A DNA stretch of 64,000 bases, taken from Agromyces agglutinans. Lineage in GTDB: Bacteria > Actinomycetota > Actinomycetes > Actinomycetales > Microbacteriaceae. Below, piece by piece: positions 10,119-19,449 of the stretch. The notes under the pieces were generated by a model. It was not told the origin of the DNA and searched no databases. It saw only the letters and a program-made list of their open reading frames with translations. The stretch covers positions 1 through 64,000 of the forward strand of contig NZ_WJIF01000005.1 of the NCBI RefSeq assembly GCF_009647605.1, in the 5' to 3' direction. Numbering within the stretch: position 1 is the first letter of the stretch; every line of letters starts with the position of its first letter. The position numbers and the translations under genes are program-made.

Positions 10119-11116
10119 TTCCGCGGGTGCGGCACGGCCGCCGGCGGCGAGCCGCGCGATCCTCGCCCTCGCGTTGCGCTCGCTGGGCGACACCCGACCG
10201 AGTACGAGCGTCCCGGCGACGAGCAGCACCCGGGTCGCCGTGATCGCGGGCCACCACGGGCGCCGCAGGCCGAGCAGCTCGCGCACCCCGGCCGGGAGCG
10301 ACGCGACCGCGCCGGCGAACAGGATCGGGTAGAGCCGGCCGGTGAGCCCCGGCAGGCCGGGCCGCCGCAGGAACCGCAGCGCCGTGCGCACGCGGTCGTC
10401 GACCTTCGCCTCGGCGAGGAACGCCGCCAGCTCGGCGTGCAGCTGCGCCGCGGTGGTGGGCGGGTCGTCGACACCCATGAGCCGGCCGGCCTGCGCCCAC
10501 TCGCTCACGTACGCGTCGGGTCCGCCGGGGATGCGTCCGCCCCAGATCTCGTGCGCACCCAGGAACGCCTCGGTGAACGCGTCGTGCACCCAGCGCAGCA
10601 GGTGCTGGTCGTTCGCGGCGTAGGGGCGCTGTGCGCCCGAGGCATCCGTATAGGTGCCGGTGACGCGTTCGTGCAGTCGCGAGACGCGGGCGGATGCCCC
10701 GGCCGCCTGCCTGCGGTCGCCGAACGTGGTCGTCGCGACCCAGCGGATCGTGCCGTCGAGGCGGCCGAGCGGGTCCTCGTGGTAGGTCGACCACTCGGCG
10801 ACCCCGGCCATCGCGCCGGGGTGCAGCGTCTGCAGCAGCAGGGCGCGGATGCCCGCCACGAGCGTCGGCAGCGCGCCGTTCACCGCCCAGACCGCACTCC
10901 CGGGGCCGAACCAGCCGGCGTCGTCCCCCTCGGCGAGCGCGCGCGTCCAGGCGGGCTGCTCGTCGCGGCTCAGCCGCGAGCGGCCGCGCACCCGCCACCG
11001 CCCGGTCTCCCGGGGCGAGGCATCCGCCGGTGAACGCGTCATATTCGACGGTCACATACGGTGAACTCCAAGGCAACCCATCCCACCCCGCCGCGTCGGA
11101 GTCCTAGGCTGAAGCA

Positions 11117-11821
11117 ATGCTGGTCATCAGCTACAACCTGCGCAAGCACCGCGCGATCGCCGAACTCGCGGAGCTCGACGAGCGCTACTCACCCGACGTG
11201 ATCTGCGTGCAGGAGTGCGAGACGTCGGGGCTCGCCGAAGACGTCGGCCGGCTGCGGCTGGCGCACTCGACCACCGGCAACCGGCTCGGGCTCGCGATCT
11301 ACTACCGGCCCGACCGGCTGCTGCCGCGATCGATCCGCGCGTTCGCGCTCAAGAAGTCGCTGCACGACCGCCTCCTGCGGCCGGCGCACGAGCGGCTGCT
11401 GGGTGCTCGCCTGATCGACCTCGAGCACCAGCGCGACGTCATCGTCGCGTCGTTCCACGCGGCGCCGCTGACCGCGCTGAACTCGCTGCGCCGGCACCAG
11501 ATCCGCTCGGCGCTCGGCGAGCTGCAGCTGCTCGGGCCGGGACTCCCGACCCTCATGGTCGGCGACTACAACTACCCGATCTTCAAAGACAATCTGGCCG
11601 AGAAGGTGCGCGAGGCCGGGTACGAGCTGACGCTCAGCGACGCGCGCACGTACACGCGATACAAGTTCTTCCGGGGGCACTTCGACCTCGCGACCTCGGC
11701 CGGCCTCGAGATCCGCCGCGTCGAGACGCTGCCGCGGGGGTCGAGCGACCACCTGCCGATCCTCGTGCACGCCGAGTACGCCGACCGGCCCGTCGCCGAG
11801 GACATCGACGTCGTGATCTGA
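11117..11821 (+). CDS. Endonuclease/exonuclease/phosphatase-fold protein
   Basis: A 234-residue protein of the DNase I-like EEP superfamily. It opens with MLVISYNLRKH, where Asn is the family metal-site Asn, then has DVICVQECE (about 35-43, metal-binding Glu), GDYNYP (about 150, the GDxN motif) and ends with SSDHLPILV (about 212-220, catalytic SDH). All hallmark residues are present, so it should be an active Mg-dependent phosphodiesterase or nuclease. It lacks a signal peptide. The ATG lies six bases after TAGGCT without a ribosome site, suggesting a leaderless message. Confidence 0.88.
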   Translation: MLVISYNLRKHRAIAELAELDERYSPDVICVQECETSGLAEDVGRLRLAHSTTGNRLGLAIYYRPDRLLPRSIRAFALKKSLHDRLLRPAHERLLGARLIDLEHQRDVIVASFHAAPLTALNSLRRHQIRSALGELQLLGPGLPTLMVGDYNYPIFKDNLAEKVREAGYELTLSDARTYTRYKFFRGHFDLATSAGLEIRRVETLPRGSSDHLPILVHAEYADRPVAEDIDVVI

Positions 11822-11868
11822 CGGGCGGATGCCTCGCCGGCCGGCCGCAGCGCCGTCGGCGGGCCTGA

Positions 11869-14013
11869 TCAGGCCGACACCGCGGCCAGTCGATCCCAGA
11901 CCCGGTGCGTCGGCAGCAGGTCGAGCACGCCTGCGGTCACCGCCGCGGGATCGCCGGTCACGATGCCGGGTGCGGCCGGGTCGAGGCCGAGCACGTCGAG
12001 CGCCGACGCCGCCGCGGTCACGACGCCGATCGCCTTGCCGTGTCGGAACGCCTCGCCCAACAGCTCCACGGCGCGCCGGTCGGTGGATGCCGCGAGCACG
12101 ACCACCCCGTCGAGCTCGACGCTCGTCGCCGTGTGGAAGCTGCGCTGCACGGGCACCGGCCCGAGCATCCCTCCGTGCGGCGCGATCACGACCGGTAGCG
12201 CGCCGGCGCCGTGGATCGCGGTGCGCACCGCCATGAGCACCGCGGCATCCGTCGACTCGTCAGCGACCACGCCGACCATGCGGCCGTCGATCGGCCAGGC
12301 GTCGCCGACCATGCGCAGCGCCGGGCTGGGTTCGGGGTCGCCGACCTCCACCTCGGGCTCGGGAACCGGCAGGCCGAGGGAGCCTGCGACGATCGCGCAC
12401 AGCTCGGCGTCGATCGCGGCGAGCGCGCGCAGCTGGCGCTCCTTGATCGCCTGCTCGTAGCATTTGCCGAGCTCGAACGCGTAGGCGTCGGCGACGTGCT
12501 GCTGCTCGATCGGCGTGAGCGACCGGTAGAACAGCCGCACCTGCGTGAAGTGGTCGTCGAAGCTCGCGGGCTGCGAGCGCTCCTTCACCGACTCGGCCAC
12601 CGGTGCCGGCACCTCGATGAACGCGCCCTCGTCGGCACCCGCGTGGAAGGGGCATCCGCCGTCGAGGGAGTTCGGCTTGTACGGGGCGACGCCCGCGTGC
12701 ACGGCGGTCTGGTGCATGCCGTCGCGCAGCATGTCGTTGACGTCGGCGTGCGTGCGGTTGATCGGCAGCTGGGCGAAGTTCGGCCCGCCGAGCCGGGTGA
12801 TCTGCGTGTCGATGTACGAGAACAGGCGGCCCTGCAGCAGCGGGTCGTTGGTGACGTCGATGCCGGGCACGAGGTGGCCGGGGTGGAACGCGACCTGCTC
12901 GGTCTCGGCGAAGAAGTTCGACGGGTTCGCGTCGAGCGTCATCGTGCCGATCTCCTGCAGCGGGCACAGCTCCTCGGGCACGATCTTCGTCGGGTCGAGC
13001 AGGTCGATGCCCTCGAACGTCTCCTCGGGGGTGTCGGGCATCACCTGCAGCGCGAGCGTCCACTGCGGGTGGGCGCCCGCCTCGATCGCGTCGGCGAGGT
13101 CGCGGCGATGGAAGTCGGGGTCCTTGCCCGACAGCAACTGCGCCTCCTCCCACGTGAGCCCGTGGGTGCCGAGCTTCGGCCGCCAGTGGAACTTCACGAG
13201 CGACGTCTCACCGGCCTCGTTCACGAGCCGGAACGTGTGGACGCCGAATCCCTGCATCATGCGATACGAGCGCGGGATGCCTCGATCCGACATGTTCCAC
13301 ATCGTGTGGTGCTGCGCCTCGGTGTGCAGCGAGACGAAGTCCCAGAAGGTGTCGTGCGCCGACTGCGCCTGCGGGATCTCGCGGTCGGGGTGGGGCTTGC
13401 CGGCGTGGATGATGTCGGGGAACTTGATCGCGTCCTGGATGAAGAACACCGGGATGTTGTTGCCGACGAGGTCGTACACGCCCTCCCGCGTGTAGAACTT
13501 CGTCGCGAAGCCGCGGGTGTCGCGCACGGTGTCGGCAGAGCCGCGCGAACCCAGCACGGTCGAGAACCGCACGAACACGCGCGTGCGCGTGCCCGCACGG
13601 AGGAAGGCCGCCTTCGTGACGCCCTCGGCGGCGCCGTTCGCCTCGAACACGCCGTGCGCGGCCGCACCGCGCGCGTGCACGACCCGCTCCGGGATGCGCT
13701 CGTGGTCGAAGTGCGTGATCTTCTCGCGCAGGTGGTGGTCCTGCAGCAGCACCGGACCCCGCGGGCCGGCCTTCAGCGAGTGGTCGGTGTCGGCGAGCCG
13801 CGTGCCGTTGGCGGTCGTGAGGTACGCGCCCTGCTGGGCGACGGCCGACTGCGGCGCACCGGTCTCCGCGCCGGTCGGCGTGCGCGTCTCGGGTCCCGAC
13901 TGGTCGGGCTTGGGCGGCAGCGGCTCGCGAGGCTCGGTCGGTTCCTCGAGGCTCGGCGGCTCAGCGGCCGGCGCCCCCGGGATGCGGATCTCGTCGTCAC
14001 GTGCGTCGGCCAC
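11869..14013 (-). CDS. katE: Large-subunit monofunctional catalase KatE (HPII type)
   Basis: A 714-residue haem catalase that breaks down hydrogen peroxide. The distal His motif ERVVHARGAAAHG (about 107-119), the Asn in LVGNNIPVFF (about 184) and the proximal Tyr motif RLFSYIDTQ (about 396-404) are all intact. The C-terminal 170 residues form the flavodoxin/GATase-like domain that marks large-subunit catalases. The frame is open further upstream, but the GTG at 14013 has GGAGG at a good distance and gives a normal N-terminus (an acidic, Pro-rich extension before the core). It is convergent with the EEP gene; the palindrome GGCCTGATCAGGCC at 11862-11875 spans its stop codon. Confidence 0.93.
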   Translation of the reverse strand: MADARDDEIRIPGAPAAEPPSLEEPTEPREPLPPKPDQSGPETRTPTGAETGAPQSAVAQQGAYLTTANGTRLADTDHSLKAGPRGPVLLQDHHLREKITHFDHERIPERVVHARGAAAHGVFEANGAAEGVTKAAFLRAGTRTRVFVRFSTVLGSRGSADTVRDTRGFATKFYTREGVYDLVGNNIPVFFIQDAIKFPDIIHAGKPHPDREIPQAQSAHDTFWDFVSLHTEAQHHTMWNMSDRGIPRSYRMMQGFGVHTFRLVNEAGETSLVKFHWRPKLGTHGLTWEEAQLLSGKDPDFHRRDLADAIEAGAHPQWTLALQVMPDTPEETFEGIDLLDPTKIVPEELCPLQEIGTMTLDANPSNFFAETEQVAFHPGHLVPGIDVTNDPLLQGRLFSYIDTQITRLGGPNFAQLPINRTHADVNDMLRDGMHQTAVHAGVAPYKPNSLDGGCPFHAGADEGAFIEVPAPVAESVKERSQPASFDDHFTQVRLFYRSLTPIEQQHVADAYAFELGKCYEQAIKERQLRALAAIDAELCAIVAGSLGLPVPEPEVEVGDPEPSPALRMVGDAWPIDGRMVGVVADESTDAAVLMAVRTAIHGAGALPVVIAPHGGMLGPVPVQRSFHTATSVELDGVVVLAASTDRRAVELLGEAFRHGKAIGVVTAAASALDVLGLDPAAPGIVTGDPAAVTAGVLDLLPTHRVWDRLAAVSA

Positions 14014-14176
14014 GGTCGTCCTCCGTTCGTCGACCGCCGGCCGCCTCGCCGGCGGTGGCGGTCCTGGCAGGCTAGGTCGGCGTTCCCGATGCCGGCACCG
14101 GCTTGACAGGTCGGAGTGCATCCGCGCATGATGCGCGTCGGTGGGCGTTCGGGCCCTACGTGCAACCCGGTGCCGG

Positions 14177-14620
14177 TCAGCGACCGAGGAGCGCGTTCAG
14201 CCAACCCTGGCCGGCCACGATCACGGCGGGAGCCAGTCGGGCCCGCAGCCCTCGATCGGCGGTGACGACGATGGCAGCGGGCCCGGAGTCGGTGCCGGCG
14301 AGCTCGTTCGCGACCTGCGCGATCGTCGAGTCGCCGTCGGCGGGCGCGAGCACCACCTCGATGCCTACGGGTGTCGCGGCGGCCTTGGCCCGGCCCTCGA
14401 GCACGGCGACGACGCGCTGGATGCGCATCGGCCGGTCGTGCGCGCCGTCGTCCGGCGCGGTGACGACGCGGCCGACGAGCTCGGGCATGCCCGAAAGCAG
14501 CCGCTCGGCCGCACCGGCGCGATCCTTCCACCACCCGTCGGGGCGGGATCCCATCACGTTGGCGACATCCACGACGACGTGCGCCGGAGCCGGCGCCGGG
14601 TCCTCGGCCGACCCGTCCAT
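14177..14620 (-). CDS. NYN/PIN-like domain protein (putative RNase)
   Basis: A 147-residue protein with the acidic pattern of NYN (PIN-related) ribonuclease domains: VVVDVANVMGSRPD at about 15-28 carries the first Asp and Asn, DGDSTIAQVA at about 96-105 the second acidic cluster, and VVTADRGLRAR at about 118-128 the final Asp. This suggests metal-dependent RNA cleavage, although no substrate is known for this lineage. The ATG has GAGGACGTC in front. It sits 36 bases downstream of the acetyltransferase gene on the same strand, so the two may be co-transcribed. Confidence 0.7.
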   Translation of the reverse strand: MDGSAEDPAPAPAHVVVDVANVMGSRPDGWWKDRAGAAERLLSGMPELVGRVVTAPDDGAHDRPMRIQRVVAVLEGRAKAAATPVGIEVVLAPADGDSTIAQVANELAGTDSGPAAIVVTADRGLRARLAPAVIVAGQGWLNALLGR

Positions 14621-14656
14621 GACGTCCTCGATTCCTCGGCCGTGCCTGCCGCGGCG

Positions 14657-15133
14657 TCAGCCGGCCGGCAGCTCGAGCTTCATGAAGACGCTGTGCGGGT
14701 CGAGCCGGTACGCGCCGAAGGGGCCCGTGGGCTCGAACCCGTACTTCGCGTAGAGCGCGCGAGCGGGGGCGAAGAACTCCTGCGGCCCGGTCTCGAGGCT
14801 CACCCGGCGGTAGCCGCGGCGGCGCGACTCGGCGAGCACGTGCTCGAGCAGCCGGGCGCCGAGCCCACGGCCTCGCACCGAGGCATCCGTCCGCATCGAC
14901 TTGAGCTCACCGTGCTCGGGATCGAGTTCGCGCAGGGCCACGCAGCCGACGACCTCGCCGGCGTCGGCGATCGTCCAGAAGGTCACGTCGGGGGTCTGCA
15001 ACCCCGAGACGTCGAGGGCGTGCACGCTCTCGGCGGGGGAGGTCGCGAAGCAGTCCTCGAGGTGGTCGTTGAGCAGGCGCAGCACCCGCTCGTCGTCGAG
15101 GTCGCCGGTGCGGATGTCGATCGTCGCAGTCAC
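14657..15133 (-). CDS. GNAT-family N-acetyltransferase
   Basis: A 158-residue GCN5-related acetyltransferase. The acetyl-CoA-binding motif A reads SVRGRGLGARLLEHVL (R-x-x-G-x-G/A, about 85-100), followed by a FFAPARALYAKYGFEPTGPFG segment with the usual C-terminal Tyr/Phe. I chose the GTG at 15133, preceded by GGGGAGA; the open frame continues upstream but into sequence with no coding look. The acceptor substrate is unknown. Confidence 0.85.
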   Translation of the reverse strand: MTATIDIRTGDLDDERVLRLLNDHLEDCFATSPAESVHALDVSGLQTPDVTFWTIADAGEVVGCVALRELDPEHGELKSMRTDASVRGRGLGARLLEHVLAESRRRGYRRVSLETGPQEFFAPARALYAKYGFEPTGPFGAYRLDPHSVFMKLELPAG

Positions 15134-15259
15134 CCGACCATTCTCCCCCCGGCCGGCGATGCCGCACGACCGATCGCCCGGCGCCATCGGCCGATCGGCC
15201 GAGGCGGAACGAGCCCGCAGGCCGATGCGGCATCCGCTCGCCCGTCGAAGGATCGACGC

Positions 15260-15970
15260 ATGACCGACGCAACCCTCGCCGCCCTCGCGCCGCGCCGCCG
15301 CGTACCCGAGTGGATCGTGCCCGCCTCACTGATCCTGCTGAGCCTCGTGCCGATGACCGCGGGCGCGTTCCGCATCGCCGAACTGGGTTCGGGCCCGGTC
15401 ATCACCGAGGAGAACGCGCGCTTCGTGCACTCCCCGATCCCGGTGATCGTGCACATCGTGGGCTCGAGCGTCTTCCTGGTGCTCGGGGCGCTGCAGTTCG
15501 CTCCGTCGCTGCGACGCCACCGCTGGCACCGCTTCGCCGGCCGCATCGCCGCACCGGCCGGTCTCGCGTCGGCGCTGTCGGCGATCTGGATGACGCTCGC
15601 GTACGTGATCCCGCCGCCGGCGGGGCCGGCGCTCGCGTGGATGCGGCTCATCCTCGGCACGGCGATGGCGGCGGGCATCGTCGTCGCGTTCTTCGCGATC
15701 CGCCGCGGCGACGTCGCGACGCACCGGGCGTGGATGATCCGCGCCTACGCGATCGGCATCGCCGCGGGCACGCAGGTGTTCACGTTCCTGCCGTACACGC
15801 TGTTCCTCGGCCGGCCCGACACGGCCATGCACTCGGTGCTCATGGCCGCCGGCTGGGCGATCAACCTCGCCGTCGCCGAGGTGGTCATCCGGCGCGGCCG
15901 GCGGCGCGGGTCGCAGCGGCGCGCCCCGTCGAAGAGCCCGACGGCCGCCGTGGGCGCGCCTCTACGATGA
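15260..15970 (+). CDS. DUF2306-type multi-pass membrane protein
   Basis: A 236-residue membrane protein with about six hydrophobic segments. Histidines sit at positions typical of DUF2306: IVHIVGSSVF, HRWHRFAGRIAAPAG and ATHRAWMIRAYAIG; in the family these are thought to be haem or metal ligands, a point I recall rather than see. AAGGATCG precedes the ATG. It ends four bases before the histidine kinase start, so it may be the first gene of that operon and linked to what the kinase senses. Confidence 0.8.
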   Translation: MTDATLAALAPRRRVPEWIVPASLILLSLVPMTAGAFRIAELGSGPVITEENARFVHSPIPVIVHIVGSSVFLVLGALQFAPSLRRHRWHRFAGRIAAPAGLASALSAIWMTLAYVIPPPAGPALAWMRLILGTAMAAGIVVAFFAIRRGDVATHRAWMIRAYAIGIAAGTQVFTFLPYTLFLGRPDTAMHSVLMAAGWAINLAVAEVVIRRGRRRGSQRRAPSKSPTAAVGAPLR

Positions 15971-15974
15971 GGGC

Positions 15975-17093
15975 ATGACGAGCCCCGTGCGCGCGTGGTG
16001 GGCGGCGCCCGCGGCCTCGCCGCCGCCCCCGCGGCGGGTGTGGCGCGACTGGGTGCTCGTCGCGATCGTGCCGGCGGTCGCGCTGCTCGAGGCGTCACTG
16101 CGAACGGATGTCGCGTGGCGATGGCTGTGGGCGGGCGTGCTCATCGCCCTCGTGCCCACGCTGCTGTGGCGTCGCGCGCACCCGCTCGCGATGCTCGCGA
16201 TCGCGTTCGCGGCCGGCACGCTGATGAGCCTCGTGCTGGGCGCCGAGCCCGAACTCGGCTCGACGGCGTACTTCCTGATCCTCGTGTACGCGGTCATGCG
16301 CTGGGGTTCGGGCCGGGCCACCGTCGTCGGCGGCGCGCTGCTCGTCGCCGGAACGCTGGCCTCGTTGCCGTTCGGCGAGGCATCCGGTGCCGATCTGGTC
16401 GGCGGCCTCGCGGTGCTCGTGACGACCGCGACGCTCGGGCTCGCGTTCCGATGGCGGGCCGGCGCGAGGGCGCGCGAGGTCGAGCGCATCCGCCTGCTCG
16501 AGCGCGAGCAGCTCGCCCGCGACCTGCACGACACGGTCGCGCACCACGTGTCGGCCATCGCAATCCAGGCCCAGGCGGGCACCGCGGTCGCCCCGGTCGA
16601 TCCGGATGCCGCGGCGCGCGCCCTCGTCGCGATCGAGGGCGAGGCGTCGCGCACGCTCGACGAGTTGCGCGCGATGGTGCGGGTGCTGCGCGCCGACGAG
16701 CCGTCGCTCATGCCGGTGCCGGGCCTCGACGAGGTGCGGGGGCTGGCCGGCGGCGACCCCGACGTGGTGGTGCGCATCGAGGGCGGAGACGCTCCGCAGT
16801 CCCTTCCTCCGGCGATCGGCGCGGCCGTCTTCCGCATCGCGCAGGAGGCCGTGACGAACGCACGCCGCCACGCTCGGAACGCGACCCGGGTCGACGTGCT
16901 CCTGCGCATCGACCCCGCCGGCGTGCGACTCGAGGTGCACGACGACGGCACGGGAGCGGCATCCGCGTCGCCCGGGTACGGGCTCAGGGGCATGGCCGAA
17001 CGCGCCGCGCTGCTCGGCGGCACGTGCACCGCCGGCGCCCGCCCGGGCGGCGGCTGGACGGTCACGGCGGTGCTGCCGCGGACGGGGTGGTGA
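15975..17093 (+). CDS. Sensor histidine kinase (HisKA_3, NarL-type system)
   Basis: A 372-residue membrane histidine kinase. The N-terminal third has four to five hydrophobic segments with short loops, so it probably senses something in or near the membrane. The dimerisation/phosphoacceptor region EREQLARDLHDTVAHHVSA puts the phosphorylated His at residue 185. The HATPase domain follows (EAVTNARRHARNAT, N-box; DDGTG and GYGLRGMAERAALLGG, G-boxes). It is immediately followed by its response regulator, with one base between stop and start. A TACGAT box lies six bases before the ATG within the end of the DUF2306 gene, so a second, leaderless start is possible. Confidence 0.92.
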   Translation: MTSPVRAWWAAPAASPPPPRRVWRDWVLVAIVPAVALLEASLRTDVAWRWLWAGVLIALVPTLLWRRAHPLAMLAIAFAAGTLMSLVLGAEPELGSTAYFLILVYAVMRWGSGRATVVGGALLVAGTLASLPFGEASGADLVGGLAVLVTTATLGLAFRWRAGARAREVERIRLLEREQLARDLHDTVAHHVSAIAIQAQAGTAVAPVDPDAAARALVAIEGEASRTLDELRAMVRVLRADEPSLMPVPGLDEVRGLAGGDPDVVVRIEGGDAPQSLPPAIGAAVFRIAQEAVTNARRHARNATRVDVLLRIDPAGVRLEVHDDGTGAASASPGYGLRGMAERAALLGGTCTAGARPGGGWTVTAVLPRTGW

Positions 17094-17094
17094 G

Positions 17095-17757
17095 ATGACG
17101 ATCCGGGTGCTCGTCGCCGACGACCAGGAGCTCGTGCGGGCGGGGCTCCGCATGATCCTCGATGCCCAGCCCGGCATCGAGGTCGTCGGCGAGGCGGCCG
17201 ACGGCGCCGAGGCGGTGGCGCTCGCGCGGAGCCTGCGCCCCGACGTGTGCCTGCTCGACATCCGCATGCCCGTGATGGACGGGCTGGAGGCGACGCGCCG
17301 GCTCGCGGGACCCGACGTCCCCGACCCGCTCGCGGTCGTCGTGATCACGACCTTCGACCTCGACGAGTACGTGTACGGCGCGCTGCGCGCGGGCGCCCGC
17401 GGGTTCCTGATGAAGAACGCCGGCCCGACGCTGCTCGCCGAGGCGGTGCACGCGGCCGCGCGCGGCGACGCCCTCATCGACCCGAACGTGACCGTGCGGC
17501 TCATCGAGGCGTTCGCCGGAGCGGGTCGCACCGCACCGGCTCCCCCGGCCGTGCCGCTCACCGAGCGCGAGCAGGAGGTGCTGGCCGCCGTCGCCCGCGG
17601 CCTCGGCAACGGCGAGATCGGGCAACAGCTGCACATCTCGCTCAGCACCGTGAAGACGCACCTCGCGAGCCTCATGGCCAAGATCGGCGCGCGCAACCGG
17701 GTCGAGCTCGCGATCTGGGCGCACGAACGCGGCTTGGGCGGTCCGCCGTCGCGGTAG
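17095..17757 (+). CDS. NarL/LuxR-family response regulator
   Basis: A 220-residue two-component response regulator. The receiver domain has the acidic pair VADDQE (about 8-13) and the phosphoacceptor Asp at residue 55 in LLDIRMPVMDG; the conserved Lys is in the GFLMKNAGP segment. The C-terminal LuxR-type helix-turn-helix runs LTEREQEVL to STVKTHLASLMAKI (about 152-195). It is partnered with the adjacent kinase. The target genes cannot be deduced here, although the DUF2306 gene upstream and the small membrane gene downstream are candidates. Confidence 0.93.
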   Translation: MTIRVLVADDQELVRAGLRMILDAQPGIEVVGEAADGAEAVALARSLRPDVCLLDIRMPVMDGLEATRRLAGPDVPDPLAVVVITTFDLDEYVYGALRAGARGFLMKNAGPTLLAEAVHAAARGDALIDPNVTVRLIEAFAGAGRTAPAPPAVPLTEREQEVLAAVARGLGNGEIGQQLHISLSTVKTHLASLMAKIGARNRVELAIWAHERGLGGPPSR

Positions 17758-17818
17758 GCGCCGAGCGTTCACGCGTGCGGGCTCGCCGCGACGGATGCCT
17801 CGCTGACAGGATGTGCGC

Positions 17819-18250
17819 ATGACGTCTCCCCAGCAGCCGCCCGCACCAGTCACGCCCGCGTCCGCGCCTCCGCCCGGGTACGCCCCGCCGGCGTACGCGC
17901 AGCCCGGGCCGCCCGCCGCGGGTGGCATCCCGCAGCCCGCCCGTCGGTCGCCGCTCGCGATCGTCTCGCTCTGCGCCGGCATCGTGACGAGTGCGATCGG
18001 CATGCTGATGGTGCTCGCCTACCCGGCGATCCTGACGGGCGACGGCTATGCGTCGTTCTGGATCGTGCAGCTCGCGCAGACCGTCGTGACCGTCGTCTTC
18101 GCCCTCATCGCCACCGTGTGCGGCATCATCGCGCTCGTGCGCCGAGAGCCCGCCCGGGCCCTCGCGGGCGCCGGTACCGCCCTCGGCGCGGCCGCGCTCG
18201 CGAGCGTCGTGGTGAGCCTCCTGCAGTACGCGGTCTACGACCTGCTCTGA
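17819..18250 (+). CDS. Small Pro-rich N-tail membrane protein (DUF4190-like)
   Basis: A 143-residue protein. The first 45 residues are Pro/Ala/Gly-rich and disordered; then come three hydrophobic segments (about 47-70, 82-103, 117-138), a layout I associate with DUF4190-like actinobacterial membrane proteins. The second of two in-frame ATGs (17819) was chosen because ACAGGA sits seven bases before it but abuts the first. It lies 61 bases after the response regulator gene. Its 3' end overlaps the convergent epoxide hydrolase gene by 16 bases. Function unknown. Confidence 0.7.
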   Translation: MTSPQQPPAPVTPASAPPPGYAPPAYAQPGPPAAGGIPQPARRSPLAIVSLCAGIVTSAIGMLMVLAYPAILTGDGYASFWIVQLAQTVVTVVFALIATVCGIIALVRREPARALAGAGTALGAAALASVVVSLLQYAVYDLL

Positions 18251-19332
18251 GCCTTCACGCCGGCCTCGACCGCGGCCCGCACGCCCGCCTCGAATGCGGC
18301 AGGGTCCTCCCAGGCGCCGAAGTGGCCGCCCGTCGGCCGTTCGGTCCACTCGACGAGGTTGAAGAACCGCTCGCCGAACTCGCGCGGTGCCGTCACGAGG
18401 TCCTTCGGGAAGATCGTCACGACGGTCGGGGTCGCGATCGACTCGCCGACCGGCTCACCCTCGTCGGCGTACGACGCGAACGACGTGCCGATGCTGGACG
18501 TGACCCACGACAACGTGAGCCAGGTCAGCAGATCTTCACGCGGGAACACCGTCTCGACGTCGCCGTCGCTGTCGCTCCAATCCCGCAGCTTCTCGACGAT
18601 CCAGGCCGCGAGGCCCGCGGGCGAGTCGCCCAGCCCGACGGCCAGCGTGTTCGGTCGCGTGCTCTGCTCGAGCGCGTAGGCGCCGTCGGTGAACTGCCAC
18701 TGCTCGCCCGCTTCGAGGTATCGGCGTTCGGGGTCGGAGAGCGACGACCGGTCGACGGTGAACAGGTGGGTGTACGGCACGTCGGTGAGGTGGAGGGCAG
18801 CGACCCGGTCGGGGTGCCGATGCGCGATGAGCTCGGCCAGAGAACTGCCGATGTCGCCGCCTGACACGACGTACCGGTCGTAGCCGAGTTCGGCCATCGC
18901 CGCGATGACCAGGTCGGCCATCTCCGGCACGCCCGCGCCGGCGGTGCCCGCGGCGTATGGGAACCCGGGCAGGCACGGCACGACCACGTTGAGGTCCCCC
19001 AGGCGCGGCAGCACGCGGTCGTACCTGAGGAAGGAGTCGGGCCACCCGTGCAGCAGCACGACCGCCGGCGCATCCTCGGCTGCTCGCTGGTGGATCGAAC
19101 GCAACGGACGCTCGCCACCCGTGACCGCCCAGGGCAGGGCCAGCAGGCGCTGCTCGTGCGTGCGCCAGTCGTATCGCTCGGCCCAGTCGTCGACGAGGTC
19201 GCGCAGGTACGCCTGGTCGACCCCGAGGTTGCGCCCCTCGATCTCGACCGACGGCACCCACCGCGTGCGCCTCAACCGCTCGCGCAGGTCGTCGAGCACG
19301 GACTGGTCCACGGGATCGGGCGTGTGCGACAT
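18235..19332 (-). CDS. Epoxide hydrolase (EHN-type alpha/beta hydrolase)
   Basis: A 365-residue enzyme of the microsomal-type epoxide hydrolase family. The N-terminal EHN region (DDLRERLRRTRWVP, then AYLRDLVDDWAERYDWR) wraps the catalytic domain. The oxyanion motif HGWPDS lies near residue 96, the nucleophile Asp in GGDIGSS near 156, and the catalytic His in GGHFGAWE near 336; the Tyr residues that activate the epoxide are plausible at DVPYTHLF. It should open epoxides to diols by a covalent ester intermediate. It is a single gene with no clear partner. Confidence 0.9.
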   Translation of the reverse strand: MSHTPDPVDQSVLDDLRERLRRTRWVPSVEIEGRNLGVDQAYLRDLVDDWAERYDWRTHEQRLLALPWAVTGGERPLRSIHQRAAEDAPAVVLLHGWPDSFLRYDRVLPRLGDLNVVVPCLPGFPYAAGTAGAGVPEMADLVIAAMAELGYDRYVVSGGDIGSSLAELIAHRHPDRVAALHLTDVPYTHLFTVDRSSLSDPERRYLEAGEQWQFTDGAYALEQSTRPNTLAVGLGDSPAGLAAWIVEKLRDWSDSDGDVETVFPREDLLTWLTLSWVTSSIGTSFASYADEGEPVGESIATPTVVTIFPKDLVTAPREFGERFFNLVEWTERPTGGHFGAWEDPAAFEAGVRAAVEAGVKAQSRS

Positions 19333-19449
19333 GGCGCCATGGTCTCCGAATCGACGGATCGCCGGTACCCCTTGACGGTCGCCGGCTGTTCACCCGAGGC
19401 GGCCGATCACTCCATCCGCGCGACACCGACGCCGCTCACGCGAGCGACG